Of a stretch of DNA of 64,000 nucleotides, positions 27,607-37,056 are shown piece after piece; positions within the stretch are counted from its first letter, which is position 1, and every line of letters begins with the position of its first letter. The position numbers were made by a program, and so were the translations under genes. The notes under the pieces were generated by a model that was not told the DNA's origin, searched no databases, and worked only from the letters and a program-made list of their open reading frames with translations. The stretch spans positions 1 to 64,000 of the forward strand of contig JANXYQ010000071.1 in the NCBI GenBank assembly GCA_025355995.1, in the 5' to 3' direction. The DNA comes from Spirochaetaceae bacterium. GTDB lineage: Bacteria > Spirochaetota > Spirochaetia > Treponematales > Rectinemataceae.

Positions 27607-29337
27607 ATGCGGCGGGAATACGATGCGGTGATCGTCGGCGCGGGCGGCGCCGGGCTGTACGCGGCCCTCGAGGCCTCGAGCGCGGGCAGGGTCGCGGTCG
27701 TCTCCAAGCTCTACCCGGTCCGAAGCCACACGGGCTGCGCCCAGGGCGGCATCGGCGCGGCCCTGGGCAACCTCGAGGAGGACCACCCCGAGTGGCACGC
27801 CTTCGACACGATCAAGGGCGGCGACTATATGGTGGACCAGATGGCGGCGCGCATACTCGCCGACGAGGCGGTGCAGGCGGTCTACGACCTCGAGAACATG
27901 GGCCTGCCCTTCTCGAGGACGCCGGAGGGCCTCATCGACCAGCGCAGGTTCGGCGGCCACACCAGGAATTTCGGCGAGGCCCCCGTGCGCAGGGCCTGCT
28001 ACGCGGCCGACAGGACGGGCCACATGATCCTGCAGACCCTCTACCAGCAATGCATCAAGCATGAGGTGGATTTCTACAACGAGTACTTCGTCGTGGACCT
28101 CCTCCTGGATGGCTCTTCCTGCGTGGGCCTCGTCGTCCTCGAGCTGAAGACCGGCGAGCTGCATACGATCAGGTCCAAGGCCGTCATGCTCGCCACCGGC
28201 GGCTTCGGGCGGATGTTCAAGACCACCTCCAACGCCTACGCGAACACGGGGGACGGCCCTGCCCTCGCGCTCCGAGCCGGCATCCCCCTCGAGGACATGG
28301 AATTCTACCAGTTCCATCCCACCGGCATCGCCGGCATGGGAATCCTCATCACCGAGGCGGTGAGGGGCGAGGGCGGGATCCTGAGGAACAGGAGGGGCGA
28401 GCGATTCATGGAGATGTACGCGCCCAAGCTGCTGGACCTGGCGCCGCGCGACCTCATCAGCAAGGCCATCCTGAGCGAGCTCAAGGCCGGCAACGGCATG
28501 AGGGGAGACAGGCAGATCGACGACTACGTCCTCCTCGATGCGACCGCGCTCGGGAAGAAGGTCGTCGAGGAGAAGATCCCCGACATAGCCGACTTCTGCC
28601 GGACCTACCTGGGGATCGATCCCGCGACCGACCCGATCCCCGTCCAGCCCACCGCCCACTACGCCATGGGGGGCATCCCGACCGACGTCCACGGACGGGT
28701 CCTGGGCGCCGGCGGCGGGGCCTGTCCCGGGCTGTATGCCGCGGGGGAATGCGCCTGCGTCTCCGTGCACGGCGCGAACAGGCTCGGCACCAACAGCCTC
28801 GTGGATCTCGTCGTCTTCGGCCGCAGGGCCGGGAGGCACATCGCGGACTATATCGCCGGCGCGAGCCTAAGGCCCCTCGCCGCCGGGAGCGAGGACGGAG
28901 CCCGGGACAAGGTGAAGCGGCTCAAGACCGGCAGGGGGGCCCACGGAGGGGCGATCCGCGAGGCCATGCAGAAGACCATGATGGAGAAGGTCGGGATCAT
29001 ACGCGAGGGGGAGGAGGGGCGGAGCGCGGTAGCCGAGATCGAAGCCTTGCGCGACGAGTACCGCGGCGCCCGCGTCGACGACGCCGGCGCGGCCTTCAAC
29101 ACCGACCTCCTCGAGCTTCTCGAGCTCGAGAACCTCCTCGACCTCGCCTTGGTCACCGCCCACGCAGCGGCCAGGCGGGAGGAGTCGAGGGGCGGCCACA
29201 CGCGAGACGACTTCCCGGAGCGCGACGACGCGCGCTGGCTCAAGCACTCCCTCGTCAGGCTCGTTTCCGGCGTCCCGGAGTTCTCGTACAAAGACGTCGA
29301 TACGAGCCTCTACCCGCCCAAGCCAAGGGTCTACTAG
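27607..29337 (+). CDS. sdhA: Succinate dehydrogenase/fumarate reductase flavoprotein subunit
   Basis: 576 residues. FAD motif AVIVGAGGAGLYAALEA; covalent-FAD histidine in VRSHTGCAQGGIGAALGN; active-site stretch QFHPTGIAGMGILITEAVRGEG; C-terminal HGANRLGTNSLVDLVVFG. Context in a TCA operon favours succinate oxidation. It is followed 12 bases later by sdhB; no membrane-anchor gene (sdhC/sdhD) is present in the operon. Confidence 0.95.
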   Translation: MRREYDAVIVGAGGAGLYAALEASSAGRVAVVSKLYPVRSHTGCAQGGIGAALGNLEEDHPEWHAFDTIKGGDYMVDQMAARILADEAVQAVYDLENMGLPFSRTPEGLIDQRRFGGHTRNFGEAPVRRACYAADRTGHMILQTLYQQCIKHEVDFYNEYFVVDLLLDGSSCVGLVVLELKTGELHTIRSKAVMLATGGFGRMFKTTSNAYANTGDGPALALRAGIPLEDMEFYQFHPTGIAGMGILITEAVRGEGGILRNRRGERFMEMYAPKLLDLAPRDLISKAILSELKAGNGMRGDRQIDDYVLLDATALGKKVVEEKIPDIADFCRTYLGIDPATDPIPVQPTAHYAMGGIPTDVHGRVLGAGGGACPGLYAAGECACVSVHGANRLGTNSLVDLVVFGRRAGRHIADYIAGASLRPLAAGSEDGARDKVKRLKTGRGAHGGAIREAMQKTMMEKVGIIREGEEGRSAVAEIEALRDEYRGARVDDAGAAFNTDLLELLELENLLDLALVTAHAAARREESRGGHTRDDFPERDDARWLKHSLVRLVSGVPEFSYKDVDTSLYPPKPRVY

Positions 29338-29349
29338 GAGGATGCGGCC

Positions 29350-30090
29350 GTGCTGATAACCTTCCAAATCCAGCGCTACGATCCGGAGAAGGACGCCTCC
29401 CCTCATTTCGAGGATTACGAGATCGAGCTCGAGCCCGAGAGCAGGGTGCTCGACGGCCTGGTCCGCATCAAGACCTACGTCGACGGCAGCCTCGCCTTCC
29501 GCAAGAGCTGCGCCCACGGCATCTGCGGCTCGGACGCCATGCTCATCGACGGCGAGGAGAGGCTCGCCTGCAAGACCCTCCTGCGGGACCTCGGGGCAAA
29601 GCCCGGCGGCAGGATACGCATCGAGCCGCTCAAGGGCCTGCCCCTCCAGCGGGACCTCATGGTCGACCAGGAGAAGTTCTTCGACGCCTACCGCTCCGTC
29701 AAGCCCTACCTGATCAACGACGAGCCCCCCGGCCCGAAGGAGCGGATCCAGAGCCCGGCCGAGAGGGAGGCGATCGACGAGCCCACCAAGTGCATCCTCT
29801 GCGGCTCCTGCTATTCGGCCTGCCCCGTGATCCGCGAGAAGAATCCCGAGTTCCTCGGCCCCGCGGCCGTCCTGAACGCCTCGCGCTTCGTCTTCGACAG
29901 CCGCGACAGGGGGTTGCCCGAGCGCCTGCCGGCCTTGGACAGGCCCGACGGGATCTGGGCCTGCGAGAGCAAATTTCGCTGCACGCAGGTCTGCCCGAGG
30001 GGCATAAAGGTGACAAAAAGCATTAACTTAACTAAAGCTAGGATCGAGACGCTCAGGAGCATCAAGAAGAAGGCCATGGGGGATCTCTGA
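29350..30090 (+). CDS. sdhB: Succinate dehydrogenase/fumarate reductase iron-sulfur subunit
   Basis: 246 residues with three clusters: [2Fe-2S] ligands in SCAHGICGSDAM and LACKTL, [4Fe-4S] in CILCGSCYSACP and the third cluster with CTQVCPRGI. The GTG at 29350 is used; an ATG at 29342 reads into a stop after four codons. AGGAGG at 29336-29341 is well placed. The stop overlaps the sucC ATG by one base (TGATG). Confidence 0.95.
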   Translation: MLITFQIQRYDPEKDASPHFEDYEIELEPESRVLDGLVRIKTYVDGSLAFRKSCAHGICGSDAMLIDGEERLACKTLLRDLGAKPGGRIRIEPLKGLPLQRDLMVDQEKFFDAYRSVKPYLINDEPPGPKERIQSPAEREAIDEPTKCILCGSCYSACPVIREKNPEFLGPAAVLNASRFVFDSRDRGLPERLPALDRPDGIWACESKFRCTQVCPRGIKVTKSINLTKARIETLRSIKKKAMGDL

Positions 30091-31232
30091 TGAAACTGAT
30101 GGAATACCAGTCCAGGCAACTGCTCTCGGAGTTCGGGATTCCGATACCGGAGGCCGAGGTCTGCGATACGGGAGACGAGGCTGCGGCTATCCAGTCCCGC
30201 CTCGGGGGCATGGTCGTCATCAAGGCCCAGGTGCTTTCTGGCGGCAGGGGCAAGGCGGGCGGGGTCAGGATCGCCAGGACTCCCGAGGAGGCCAGGACGG
30301 TGGCGAGCCGGATCCTCGGCCTGGAGATAGGCGGCCAGAAGGTCCGCAGGCTGCTCGTGTCGCGGGCCGTGAAGAGCGTCAAGGAATACTATCTGAGCGT
30401 TTCCGTCGACCGCAACTCGAGGGGACTCGAGCTGGTCTTCAGCGACAAAGGCGGGATCACCATCGAGGAGGCCGCCGCGGACCATCCGGGCAGGATCCGG
30501 CACCTGAGCCTGGATCCCTTCGGCGGCCCCGAGGCGGCATCCTTCCTCGCGGGAATAGACGCGGGCGCCATCGGAGAGGACATCGCGCGGCGCGTGCTCG
30601 GGATCGCCTCCTCCCTGTTCCGCCTCTGCTCCGAGAGGGGCTGTGTGCTCGCCGAGATCAACCCGCTGTCGCTCGAGGAGGGAGGGACCCTCGTCGCGCT
30701 GGACGCCAAGCTCGTGCTCGACGACAACGCCGTCCCGATGCATCCCGAGCTCGCCTCCTTCCGCAATCCCGAGGAGTACGGAAGCGACGAGAACGAGGCG
30801 CGCGAGGCGAGCTTGAGCTATGTCGGCCTGGACGGGAACATCGGCTGCATGGTCAACGGCGCCGGGCTCTCCATGGCTACGATGGACCTCATCAAGCATT
30901 ACGGCGCCTCGCCGGCGAATTTCCTGGATATCGGGGGGAGCTCGAATCCGGAGAAGGTCGTCAAGGCCTTCTCCATCCTGACCAGGAACCCGGGCGTCAA
31001 GGCGATACTGGTGAATATATTCGGGGGAATCACCCGCTGCGACGACGTCGCGAACGGCATAGTCAAGGCGAGGTCCATGATCGAGATCAAGGTGCCTACG
31101 GTGATCCGCCTGATCGGCACCAACGACGGGAAGGCCAGGGAGATACTGGCGGGGGCGGGCATCGAGGCCTACAGCGACCTCGGCGAGGCGATACGGCGGG
31201 TCGTGGCCTTCGCGGGCGGGGTAAGCGCATGA
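30090..31232 (+). CDS. sucC: Succinyl-CoA synthetase beta subunit
   Basis: 380 residues with an ATP-grasp fold (QVLSGGRGKAGGV), Mg-binding AEINPLSL and the C-terminal region GGITRCDDVANGIV. Makes ATP or GTP from succinyl-CoA with SucD. It overlaps sdhB by one base and sucD by four. Confidence 0.96.
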   Translation: MKLMEYQSRQLLSEFGIPIPEAEVCDTGDEAAAIQSRLGGMVVIKAQVLSGGRGKAGGVRIARTPEEARTVASRILGLEIGGQKVRRLLVSRAVKSVKEYYLSVSVDRNSRGLELVFSDKGGITIEEAAADHPGRIRHLSLDPFGGPEAASFLAGIDAGAIGEDIARRVLGIASSLFRLCSERGCVLAEINPLSLEEGGTLVALDAKLVLDDNAVPMHPELASFRNPEEYGSDENEAREASLSYVGLDGNIGCMVNGAGLSMATMDLIKHYGASPANFLDIGGSSNPEKVVKAFSILTRNPGVKAILVNIFGGITRCDDVANGIVKARSMIEIKVPTVIRLIGTNDGKAREILAGAGIEAYSDLGEAIRRVVAFAGGVSA

Positions 31233-32089
31233 GCATCCTGGTCGACGGGGATACGAAGGTCATCGTTCAGGGAATCACCGGCAGGGACGGCTCCTTCCAC
31301 GCGAGGAGCATGCTCGCCTACGGGACCAAGGTCGTGGGCGGGGTAACTCCGGGCAAGGGCGGCCAGCGTCTCGACGAGCTGCCGGTGTTCGACGGCGTCG
31401 GCGAGGCGGTGAAGGCCACCGGGGCGACCGCGACCGTCATCTTCGTGCCGGCGGCCTTCGCCTCCGCGGCGATACGCGAGGCGGCCGATAGCGACCTGAG
31501 CCTGATCGTCTGCATTACCGAGGGCATTCCCCTGATGGAGGCGGCGCGCAATTATCGCTACGCCAAGGACCGGGGGAAGGTCCTCGTCGGCCCCAATTGC
31601 CCGGGCCTGATCACGCCGGGGCACTGCAAGATCGGCATCATGCCGGGCCAGATACACGCGGCCGGTCGCGTCGGCGTGATCTCGCGCTCGGGTACCCTCA
31701 CCTACGAGATCGTGCATGCCCTGACCGCGGCCGGGATCGGCCAATCCACCTGCATCGGCATCGGGGGCGACCCGATTACTGGACTGAGCTTCGTCGAGGT
31801 CCTCGAGATGTTCGAGCGCGACCCCGGCACCGACGCCGTCGTCCTGATCGGCGAGATCGGGGGCGAGGCGGAGGAGGAGGCGGCCGAGTACGTAAGGAAG
31901 AGCCTCTCGAAGAGGGTAGTCGCCTTCATCGCCGGCAGGACCGCGCCGGCCGAGAAAAAGATGGGCCACGCGGGAGCGATAATTTCGGGTTCGCGAGGCA
32001 CGGCGGAGTCGAAGATCAAGGCCTTCCGCGAGGCGGGCGTGACCGTCGTCGATCGGCCCGACCAGGTTCCCGAGGCGCTCAGGGGCTAG
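31229..32089 (+). CDS. sucD: Succinyl-CoA synthetase alpha subunit
   Basis: 286 residues. CoA-binding region VIVQGITGRDGSFH, PNCPGLITPG, and the phosphorylated active-site His in KKMGHAGAIISG. One base separates its stop from the sucA start. Confidence 0.97.
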   Translation: MSILVDGDTKVIVQGITGRDGSFHARSMLAYGTKVVGGVTPGKGGQRLDELPVFDGVGEAVKATGATATVIFVPAAFASAAIREAADSDLSLIVCITEGIPLMEAARNYRYAKDRGKVLVGPNCPGLITPGHCKIGIMPGQIHAAGRVGVISRSGTLTYEIVHALTAAGIGQSTCIGIGGDPITGLSFVEVLEMFERDPGTDAVVLIGEIGGEAEEEAAEYVRKSLSKRVVAFIAGRTAPAEKKMGHAGAIISGSRGTAESKIKAFREAGVTVVDRPDQVPEALRG

Positions 32090-32090
32090 G

Positions 32091-34787
32091 ATGCTCAACA
32101 ACGACTTCGGCTTGCTGGAGGAGCTCCTCTCGCCCGCGAGCGTCGGGCGGGCGCTCGACAACCGAGCCGAGGATTTCCATCCTGGGAGCCTCGCAGGCTA
32201 CGAGCAGGCCAGGGTGGACAGCCTGGTCTGGGCCTACCGCGACGTGGGCTACCTCTATGCGGACCTGAACCCCCTCGGCGAGAGCTACTCGGAGATATTC
32301 ACCTCCCTCGCGCGCGTCAAGGAGAGCAGCTACCACCGCCTGGGGCTCGAGGATTTCGGCCTGTCGGAGTCGGACGCGGAACGGGAGTTCTACGTCGGCG
32401 GGGGAATGCGCCGGAGGATGCGGCTCCGGGAAATCGTAGAGGTCTTCAGGGCCGCCTACTGCGGCGAGGTCGGGCTCGAGTTCCTCCATATCCAGAACAA
32501 GGAGATGAGGGAGTGGCTCATCGATCGCATGGAGGCTCCGTCCGGGCCGCCCGCGCTCGGCGATACGCGGCGCAGGAGGCTGCTCGAGGACCTCGTCGAG
32601 GCCGAGGAGCTCGAGCGCTTCCTCCACGGGACCTTCGTAGGCCAGCGGCGCTTCTCGCTCGAGGGCTCCGAGGCGGTCATACCCGCCCTGCGCGCCCTGA
32701 CGGACGGCACGCTCGCCCGGGGGATCGAGCGCGTCGTGATGGGCGCCGCGCACCGCGGCAGGCTGACCATCCTCGCGCTCATAGTGGGCAAGCCACTGGA
32801 GGAGCTCTTCTATCTGTTCGAGGAGGGTTTCACGCCCGGCGTATACGGCGGCAGCGACGACGTCAAATACCATATCGGCCATTCCTCCACCCTTCGGCGC
32901 GAGGACGGCTCCTCCCTGGAGATTTCGCTTACGCCCAACGCCAGCCACCTCGAGTCGGCGGGTCCCATCGTCGAGGGCCGCGCCCGCGGCCTCCAGGACC
33001 TCCTCGGCGACGAGGGCAGGAAGAGGGTCCTGCCCGTGATCCTCCACGGCGAGGCGGCCTTCTCCGGGCAGGGCGTCGTAACCGAGGTCTTCAACCTGTC
33101 CCAGCTCGAGGGCTACTCGGCCGGCGGCACCATCCACGTGGTGATCGACAACCAGATCGGCTTCACGACGCCCTCGCGCAACGCGCACTCGAACCTCAAC
33201 CCCACCGACATCGCCAAGATGAATCCCGTTCCCGTCTTCCACGTCAACGGCGACAGGCCCGAGGCCGTCGTCCGAGTCATGGAGGCCGCCCTCGACTTCC
33301 GCCAAGCTTTCGGGAGCGACGTCGTCGTCGACATCCTCTGCTACCGCAGGCATGGGCACAACGAGGGCGACGAGCCCTCCTTCACCCATCCGCGCATGTA
33401 CGAGCTCATCAAGTCCCATCCCAGCGTCGCCGCGCTCTACGGCGACGCGTGCGCCGCCTCCGGCCTCTTCGCCCCGGGGGAGCTGGAGGGCATGAGGCGC
33501 GACTACAGGGCCGCGCTCGAGGCGGCGCTGAGCAGGGAGCGCGAGGCGGTCCGGGCCGCGGCGGCCGGACCCTCGGCGGCCGGACCCTCGGCGGAGACGC
33601 GCATCGGCCTGCCGGAGCTCTCGCGCATCGTGGAGGGACTCTACGCGCCTCCTCCGGGATTCGAAATCCACGACAAGCTTAGGAGCATAGCGGCGGGCAA
33701 GCTCGCGGCCTTCAAGGAGAAGGGGCTCCTGGATTGGGCTACGGCCGAGACCGCGGCCTTCGGCAGCCTCCTCCTCGAGGGCCTCCGCGTGAGGCTCTCC
33801 GGAGAGGACGCGGCCCGCGGGACCTTCTCGCAGCGGCATCTCGAGTGGTGGGAAACGGGCGCGAGGGCCGGCGCCTCCTCCTACCTTCCCCTCGATCACC
33901 TTTCCCCGGGCCAGAGGAAGATGGAAGTATACGACAGTCCCCTCTCCGAGTTCGGCGTGCTGGGCTTCGAGTACGGCTACGCCTCGGAGCAGAAGGATGC
34001 CCTGGTGATGTGGGAAGCGCAGTTCGGCGATTTCTGCAACGGGGGCCAGGTCGTCATCGACAACTACGTCGCCGCGGCCGAGGCCAAGTGGGGCTCGAGG
34101 AACGGCCTCGTACTCCTCCTGCCCCACGGCTACGAGGGCCAGGGGCCCGAGCACTCGAGCGCCCACCTGGAGCGCTTCCTCCTCCTCTGCGCCGACGGCA
34201 ATCTCCGCGTCGCGAATCCGAGCACGCCCGCCCAGTATTTCCACCTCCTGCGCGCCCAGGCCAAGGATCCCTCCAAGAAGCCGCTGATAGTCATGACGCC
34301 CAAGAGCCTGCTCAGGAACCCCGCGGCCGTGTCGCCCGTCTCCGCCTTCCTGGGCCCGGGCTTCCTTCCCGCTATCGACGATCCCGCCGTCGCTAAGGAG
34401 CCGGCGGCCAGGCGAGGGGTGTCGAGGCTGCTCCTCTGCTCGGGAAGGATCTACTACGAGCTCGCGAGGATGAAGGAAGCCGGGAAACGCGAAGATATCG
34501 CGATAGTCAGGATAGAGCGGCTCTATCCCTTCCCCGCGGGCGAATTGCGCGAGCTCCTGGCCTCCTACCCGAAGGCGCGCTCCTTCGCCTGGGTGCAGGA
34601 GGAGTCGAGGAACAGGGGCGCTTGGGGCTACGCCCGCGACCGCTTCGAGGAGGCCTTCCCCTCCTTGGCCCTCGGCTATGTCGGCAGGAAGGCGAGCGCG
34701 AGCCCCGCTACGGGATCGCACGAAAGGCACGCGAGCGAGGAGGCCGCCCTCCTGGCCGCCGCCTTCGGCGGAGCCTCGGAGGCATAG
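32091..34787 (+). CDS. sucA: 2-oxoglutarate dehydrogenase E1 component
   Basis: 898 residues, thiamine-diphosphate dependent. The N-terminus has the YRDVGYLYADLNPL E1o region; MGAAHRGRLTILA and HGEAAFSGQGVVTEVFNLS are conserved; GHNEGDEPSFTHPRMY is near the ThDP site; the C-terminal half has LLPHGYEGQGPEHSSAHLE. It decarboxylates 2-oxoglutarate and hands succinyl to SucB. A perfect 15-base tandem repeat at about 33561-33590 encodes AAGPS twice in a linker. Immediately followed by sucB. Confidence 0.95.
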   Translation: MLNNDFGLLEELLSPASVGRALDNRAEDFHPGSLAGYEQARVDSLVWAYRDVGYLYADLNPLGESYSEIFTSLARVKESSYHRLGLEDFGLSESDAEREFYVGGGMRRRMRLREIVEVFRAAYCGEVGLEFLHIQNKEMREWLIDRMEAPSGPPALGDTRRRRLLEDLVEAEELERFLHGTFVGQRRFSLEGSEAVIPALRALTDGTLARGIERVVMGAAHRGRLTILALIVGKPLEELFYLFEEGFTPGVYGGSDDVKYHIGHSSTLRREDGSSLEISLTPNASHLESAGPIVEGRARGLQDLLGDEGRKRVLPVILHGEAAFSGQGVVTEVFNLSQLEGYSAGGTIHVVIDNQIGFTTPSRNAHSNLNPTDIAKMNPVPVFHVNGDRPEAVVRVMEAALDFRQAFGSDVVVDILCYRRHGHNEGDEPSFTHPRMYELIKSHPSVAALYGDACAASGLFAPGELEGMRRDYRAALEAALSREREAVRAAAAGPSAAGPSAETRIGLPELSRIVEGLYAPPPGFEIHDKLRSIAAGKLAAFKEKGLLDWATAETAAFGSLLLEGLRVRLSGEDAARGTFSQRHLEWWETGARAGASSYLPLDHLSPGQRKMEVYDSPLSEFGVLGFEYGYASEQKDALVMWEAQFGDFCNGGQVVIDNYVAAAEAKWGSRNGLVLLLPHGYEGQGPEHSSAHLERFLLLCADGNLRVANPSTPAQYFHLLRAQAKDPSKKPLIVMTPKSLLRNPAAVSPVSAFLGPGFLPAIDDPAVAKEPAARRGVSRLLLCSGRIYYELARMKEAGKREDIAIVRIERLYPFPAGELRELLASYPKARSFAWVQEESRNRGAWGYARDRFEEAFPSLALGYVGRKASASPATGSHERHASEEAALLAAAFGGASEA

Positions 34788-34789
34788 CC

Positions 34790-35893
34790 ATGAAAGAGGA
34801 AATCAGGGTACCGCCCGTCGGGGAATCGATCGCGCGGGGCCAGCTGGCGAGCTGGCTCAGGAGGGGAGGCGAGTTCGTCTCGAAGGGCGAAAGCCTCTTC
34901 GAGCTCGAGACCGAGAAGGCGAGCATGAGCGTGCCTTCCCCCGCGGGCGGCCGACTGGAGATTCTGGTTCAGGCGGGAGTCGAGGTCGGGATAGGGCAGG
35001 TAGTGGGCTTGATCGACACCGCAGCCGAGGGCCCCGCGCCGCGCATAGCCGAGGGCGCCGCGCCTAGCGCGGCCGAAACTAGGGCCCCTATAAAAACGGC
35101 CGCGCCAGCCGAGGCGAGGCCGCCGGCGAGCCCGGCCATGCCCGCGCCCGAATCGGCCTCGCCCGCCCCAGTCGAGGAGAGGCCCCCATCGCGCGGGGGG
35201 ATAAAGCGAAGCCCCCTCTCGATGATCAGGAAGACGATCGCACGACGCCTCGTCCAGGCCCGCCAGGAAGCCGCCCACCTCACGACCTTCAACGAGGTCG
35301 ACATGAGCGAGGTGATCAGGATGCGGGAGGCCGATGGGGCGGATTTCGGCGAGCGATACAAGGTGAAGCTGGGCTTTATGTCCTTCTTCGTCAAGGCCGC
35401 GGTCCGCGCCCTCCAGGAATATCCGGTCGTCAACGGCCGGATCGAGGGGGATGAGCTGCTGAGCCCCGACTTCTACGACATCGGGGTAGCCGTGTCCACC
35501 GACAGGGGTCTCCTCGTGCCCGTGCTGCGCGACGCGGACGCCCTCGGCTTCGGCGAGATCGAGCTCAAGATAAGCGAGCTCGCCGAGAGGGCGAGGGACA
35601 GGAGGATCGAGCTCTCGGAGCTCCAGGGAGGCACCTTCACCATCACGAACGGCGGGGTCTTCGGCTCCCTCCTCTCGACGCCCATCCCCAACTACCCGCA
35701 ATCCGCCGTGCTCGGCCTCCACGCCATCCAGCGCAGGCCGATTGCGGTCGGCGACGAAGTGGCGATCCGGCCGATGATGTACCTAGCCTTGACCTACGAT
35801 CATAGGCTCATCGACGGCAGGGACGCGGTGCTCTTCCTAGCCAAGGTCAAGGAGTGCATCGAGAATCCGCAGAGACTGGTTTTCGGCCTGTAG
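34790..35893 (+). CDS. sucB: 2-oxoglutarate dehydrogenase E2 (dihydrolipoyl succinyltransferase) without a visible E3-binding domain
   Basis: 367 residues. The N-terminal lipoyl domain (1-78) has the lipoyl lysine in ELETEKASMSV. A 65-residue Ala/Pro-rich linker follows and leads straight to the catalytic domain (SPLSMIRKTIARRLVQAR ... LTYDHRLIDGRDAV, catalytic His/Asp). The peripheral subunit-binding domain that normally docks E3 is not recognisable between them. The protein is about 40 residues shorter than E. coli SucB. The ATG at 34790 follows the sucA stop by two bases. No lpd gene is nearby. Confidence 0.92.
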   Translation: MKEEIRVPPVGESIARGQLASWLRRGGEFVSKGESLFELETEKASMSVPSPAGGRLEILVQAGVEVGIGQVVGLIDTAAEGPAPRIAEGAAPSAAETRAPIKTAAPAEARPPASPAMPAPESASPAPVEERPPSRGGIKRSPLSMIRKTIARRLVQARQEAAHLTTFNEVDMSEVIRMREADGADFGERYKVKLGFMSFFVKAAVRALQEYPVVNGRIEGDELLSPDFYDIGVAVSTDRGLLVPVLRDADALGFGEIELKISELAERARDRRIELSELQGGTFTITNGGVFGSLLSTPIPNYPQSAVLGLHAIQRRPIAVGDEVAIRPMMYLALTYDHRLIDGRDAVLFLAKVKECIENPQRLVFGL

Positions 35894-35910
35894 CGCCGAG
35901 GGAGGATGGT

Positions 35911-37056
35911 ATGGGCGAGATGGCCTACGCGAAGGGGCTCGAGGGCGTCGTGGCCGGCGAGAGCTCGATCTGCAGGATCGACGGAGAAGGGGGCAGGCTC
36001 TTCTATCGAGGCTACTCGATCGAGGAGCTCTCCTCCGAGTCGAGCTTCGAGGAGGTAGTCTACCTCCTGCTCTACGGGAAGCTCCCGACCAGGTACGTCT
36101 TCGACGAATTCTCCCAGAGGATGCGCTCGGCGCGGGCCCTGCACCCGAAGGTGGTGCAGATGATCCGGAATTTCCCCGAGGGGGGGAAGCCCATGGAGCT
36201 GCTCCAATCCGTGATGGCCTACCTCTCGGGCTACGTCGAGCACCGGATCGAGCATTCGTCCGAGTGCAACTGCAGGCAGACCCTCCACCAGGTCTCGCAG
36301 CTCGCGACGGTGGCCGCGACCTATTACCGCCTCAAGAACGGGCAGGACTACCTCGAGCCGAGGATGGACCTGTCCCACGGCGCTAACTTCCTGTACATGC
36401 TGCGCGGGCGCGAGCCCGACCCGGACGAGGGGAGGATAATGGACGCCTGCCTCGTGCTGCACGCGGAGCACGGCTTCAACGCGTCGACCTTCACCGCGCG
36501 CGTCGTCGCCTCGACGCTGTCGACCTGCTACTGCAGCATCGCGGCCGCGATTGGCGCCCTTTACGGCTCACTGCACGGCGGGGCGAACGAGAAAGTCTTC
36601 GACATGCTCGAGCGGATCGGCTCGGTGGACAAGGTCGAGGCCTGGGTGGGCAAGGCCTTCGAGGAGGCGCAGAAGATCATGGGCATGGGACACCGGATCT
36701 ACAGGACCAAGGACCCCCGCTCGAAGGTCATGGAGGACTTCCTCAAGGCCCTGTCGGCCAAGACCGGCCGGCACGAGCACCTCGACATGCTCAAGAAGAT
36801 CGAGCAGCTCGCGACGCCGAAATTCGAGTCGAAGGACAAGAAGATCTACCCGAACGTGGACTACTACTCGGGCTCGGTCTACCACCTACTCGACATCCCG
36901 AAATACCTCTTCGCGCCCATCTTCGCCGTCGCGAGGATCGCCGGCTGGCTCGCCCATATCCTAGAGCAGCGCGAGGGCAACAGGATCTTCCGGCCCGACA
37001 GCGTCTACACGGGCCCTGGCGAGAGGCCCTACGAGAGGATGGAAGCGAGGACCTAG
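35911..37056 (+). CDS. gltA: Citrate synthase
   Basis: 381 residues, the short type. Catalytic residues appear in GSLHGGANEKVF (His), MGMGHRIYRTKDPR (His) and YPNVDYYSGSVYHLL (Asp). The ATG at 35911 has GGAGG at 35901-35905. Substrate choice between citrate and 2-methylcitrate synthesis cannot be proved from sequence, but the TCA operon context favours citrate. Its stop shares CTAG with the convergent FMN dehydrogenase stop. Confidence 0.93.
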   Translation: MGEMAYAKGLEGVVAGESSICRIDGEGGRLFYRGYSIEELSSESSFEEVVYLLLYGKLPTRYVFDEFSQRMRSARALHPKVVQMIRNFPEGGKPMELLQSVMAYLSGYVEHRIEHSSECNCRQTLHQVSQLATVAATYYRLKNGQDYLEPRMDLSHGANFLYMLRGREPDPDEGRIMDACLVLHAEHGFNASTFTARVVASTLSTCYCSIAAAIGALYGSLHGGANEKVFDMLERIGSVDKVEAWVGKAFEEAQKIMGMGHRIYRTKDPRSKVMEDFLKALSAKTGRHEHLDMLKKIEQLATPKFESKDKKIYPNVDYYSGSVYHLLDIPKYLFAPIFAVARIAGWLAHILEQREGNRIFRPDSVYTGPGERPYERMEART

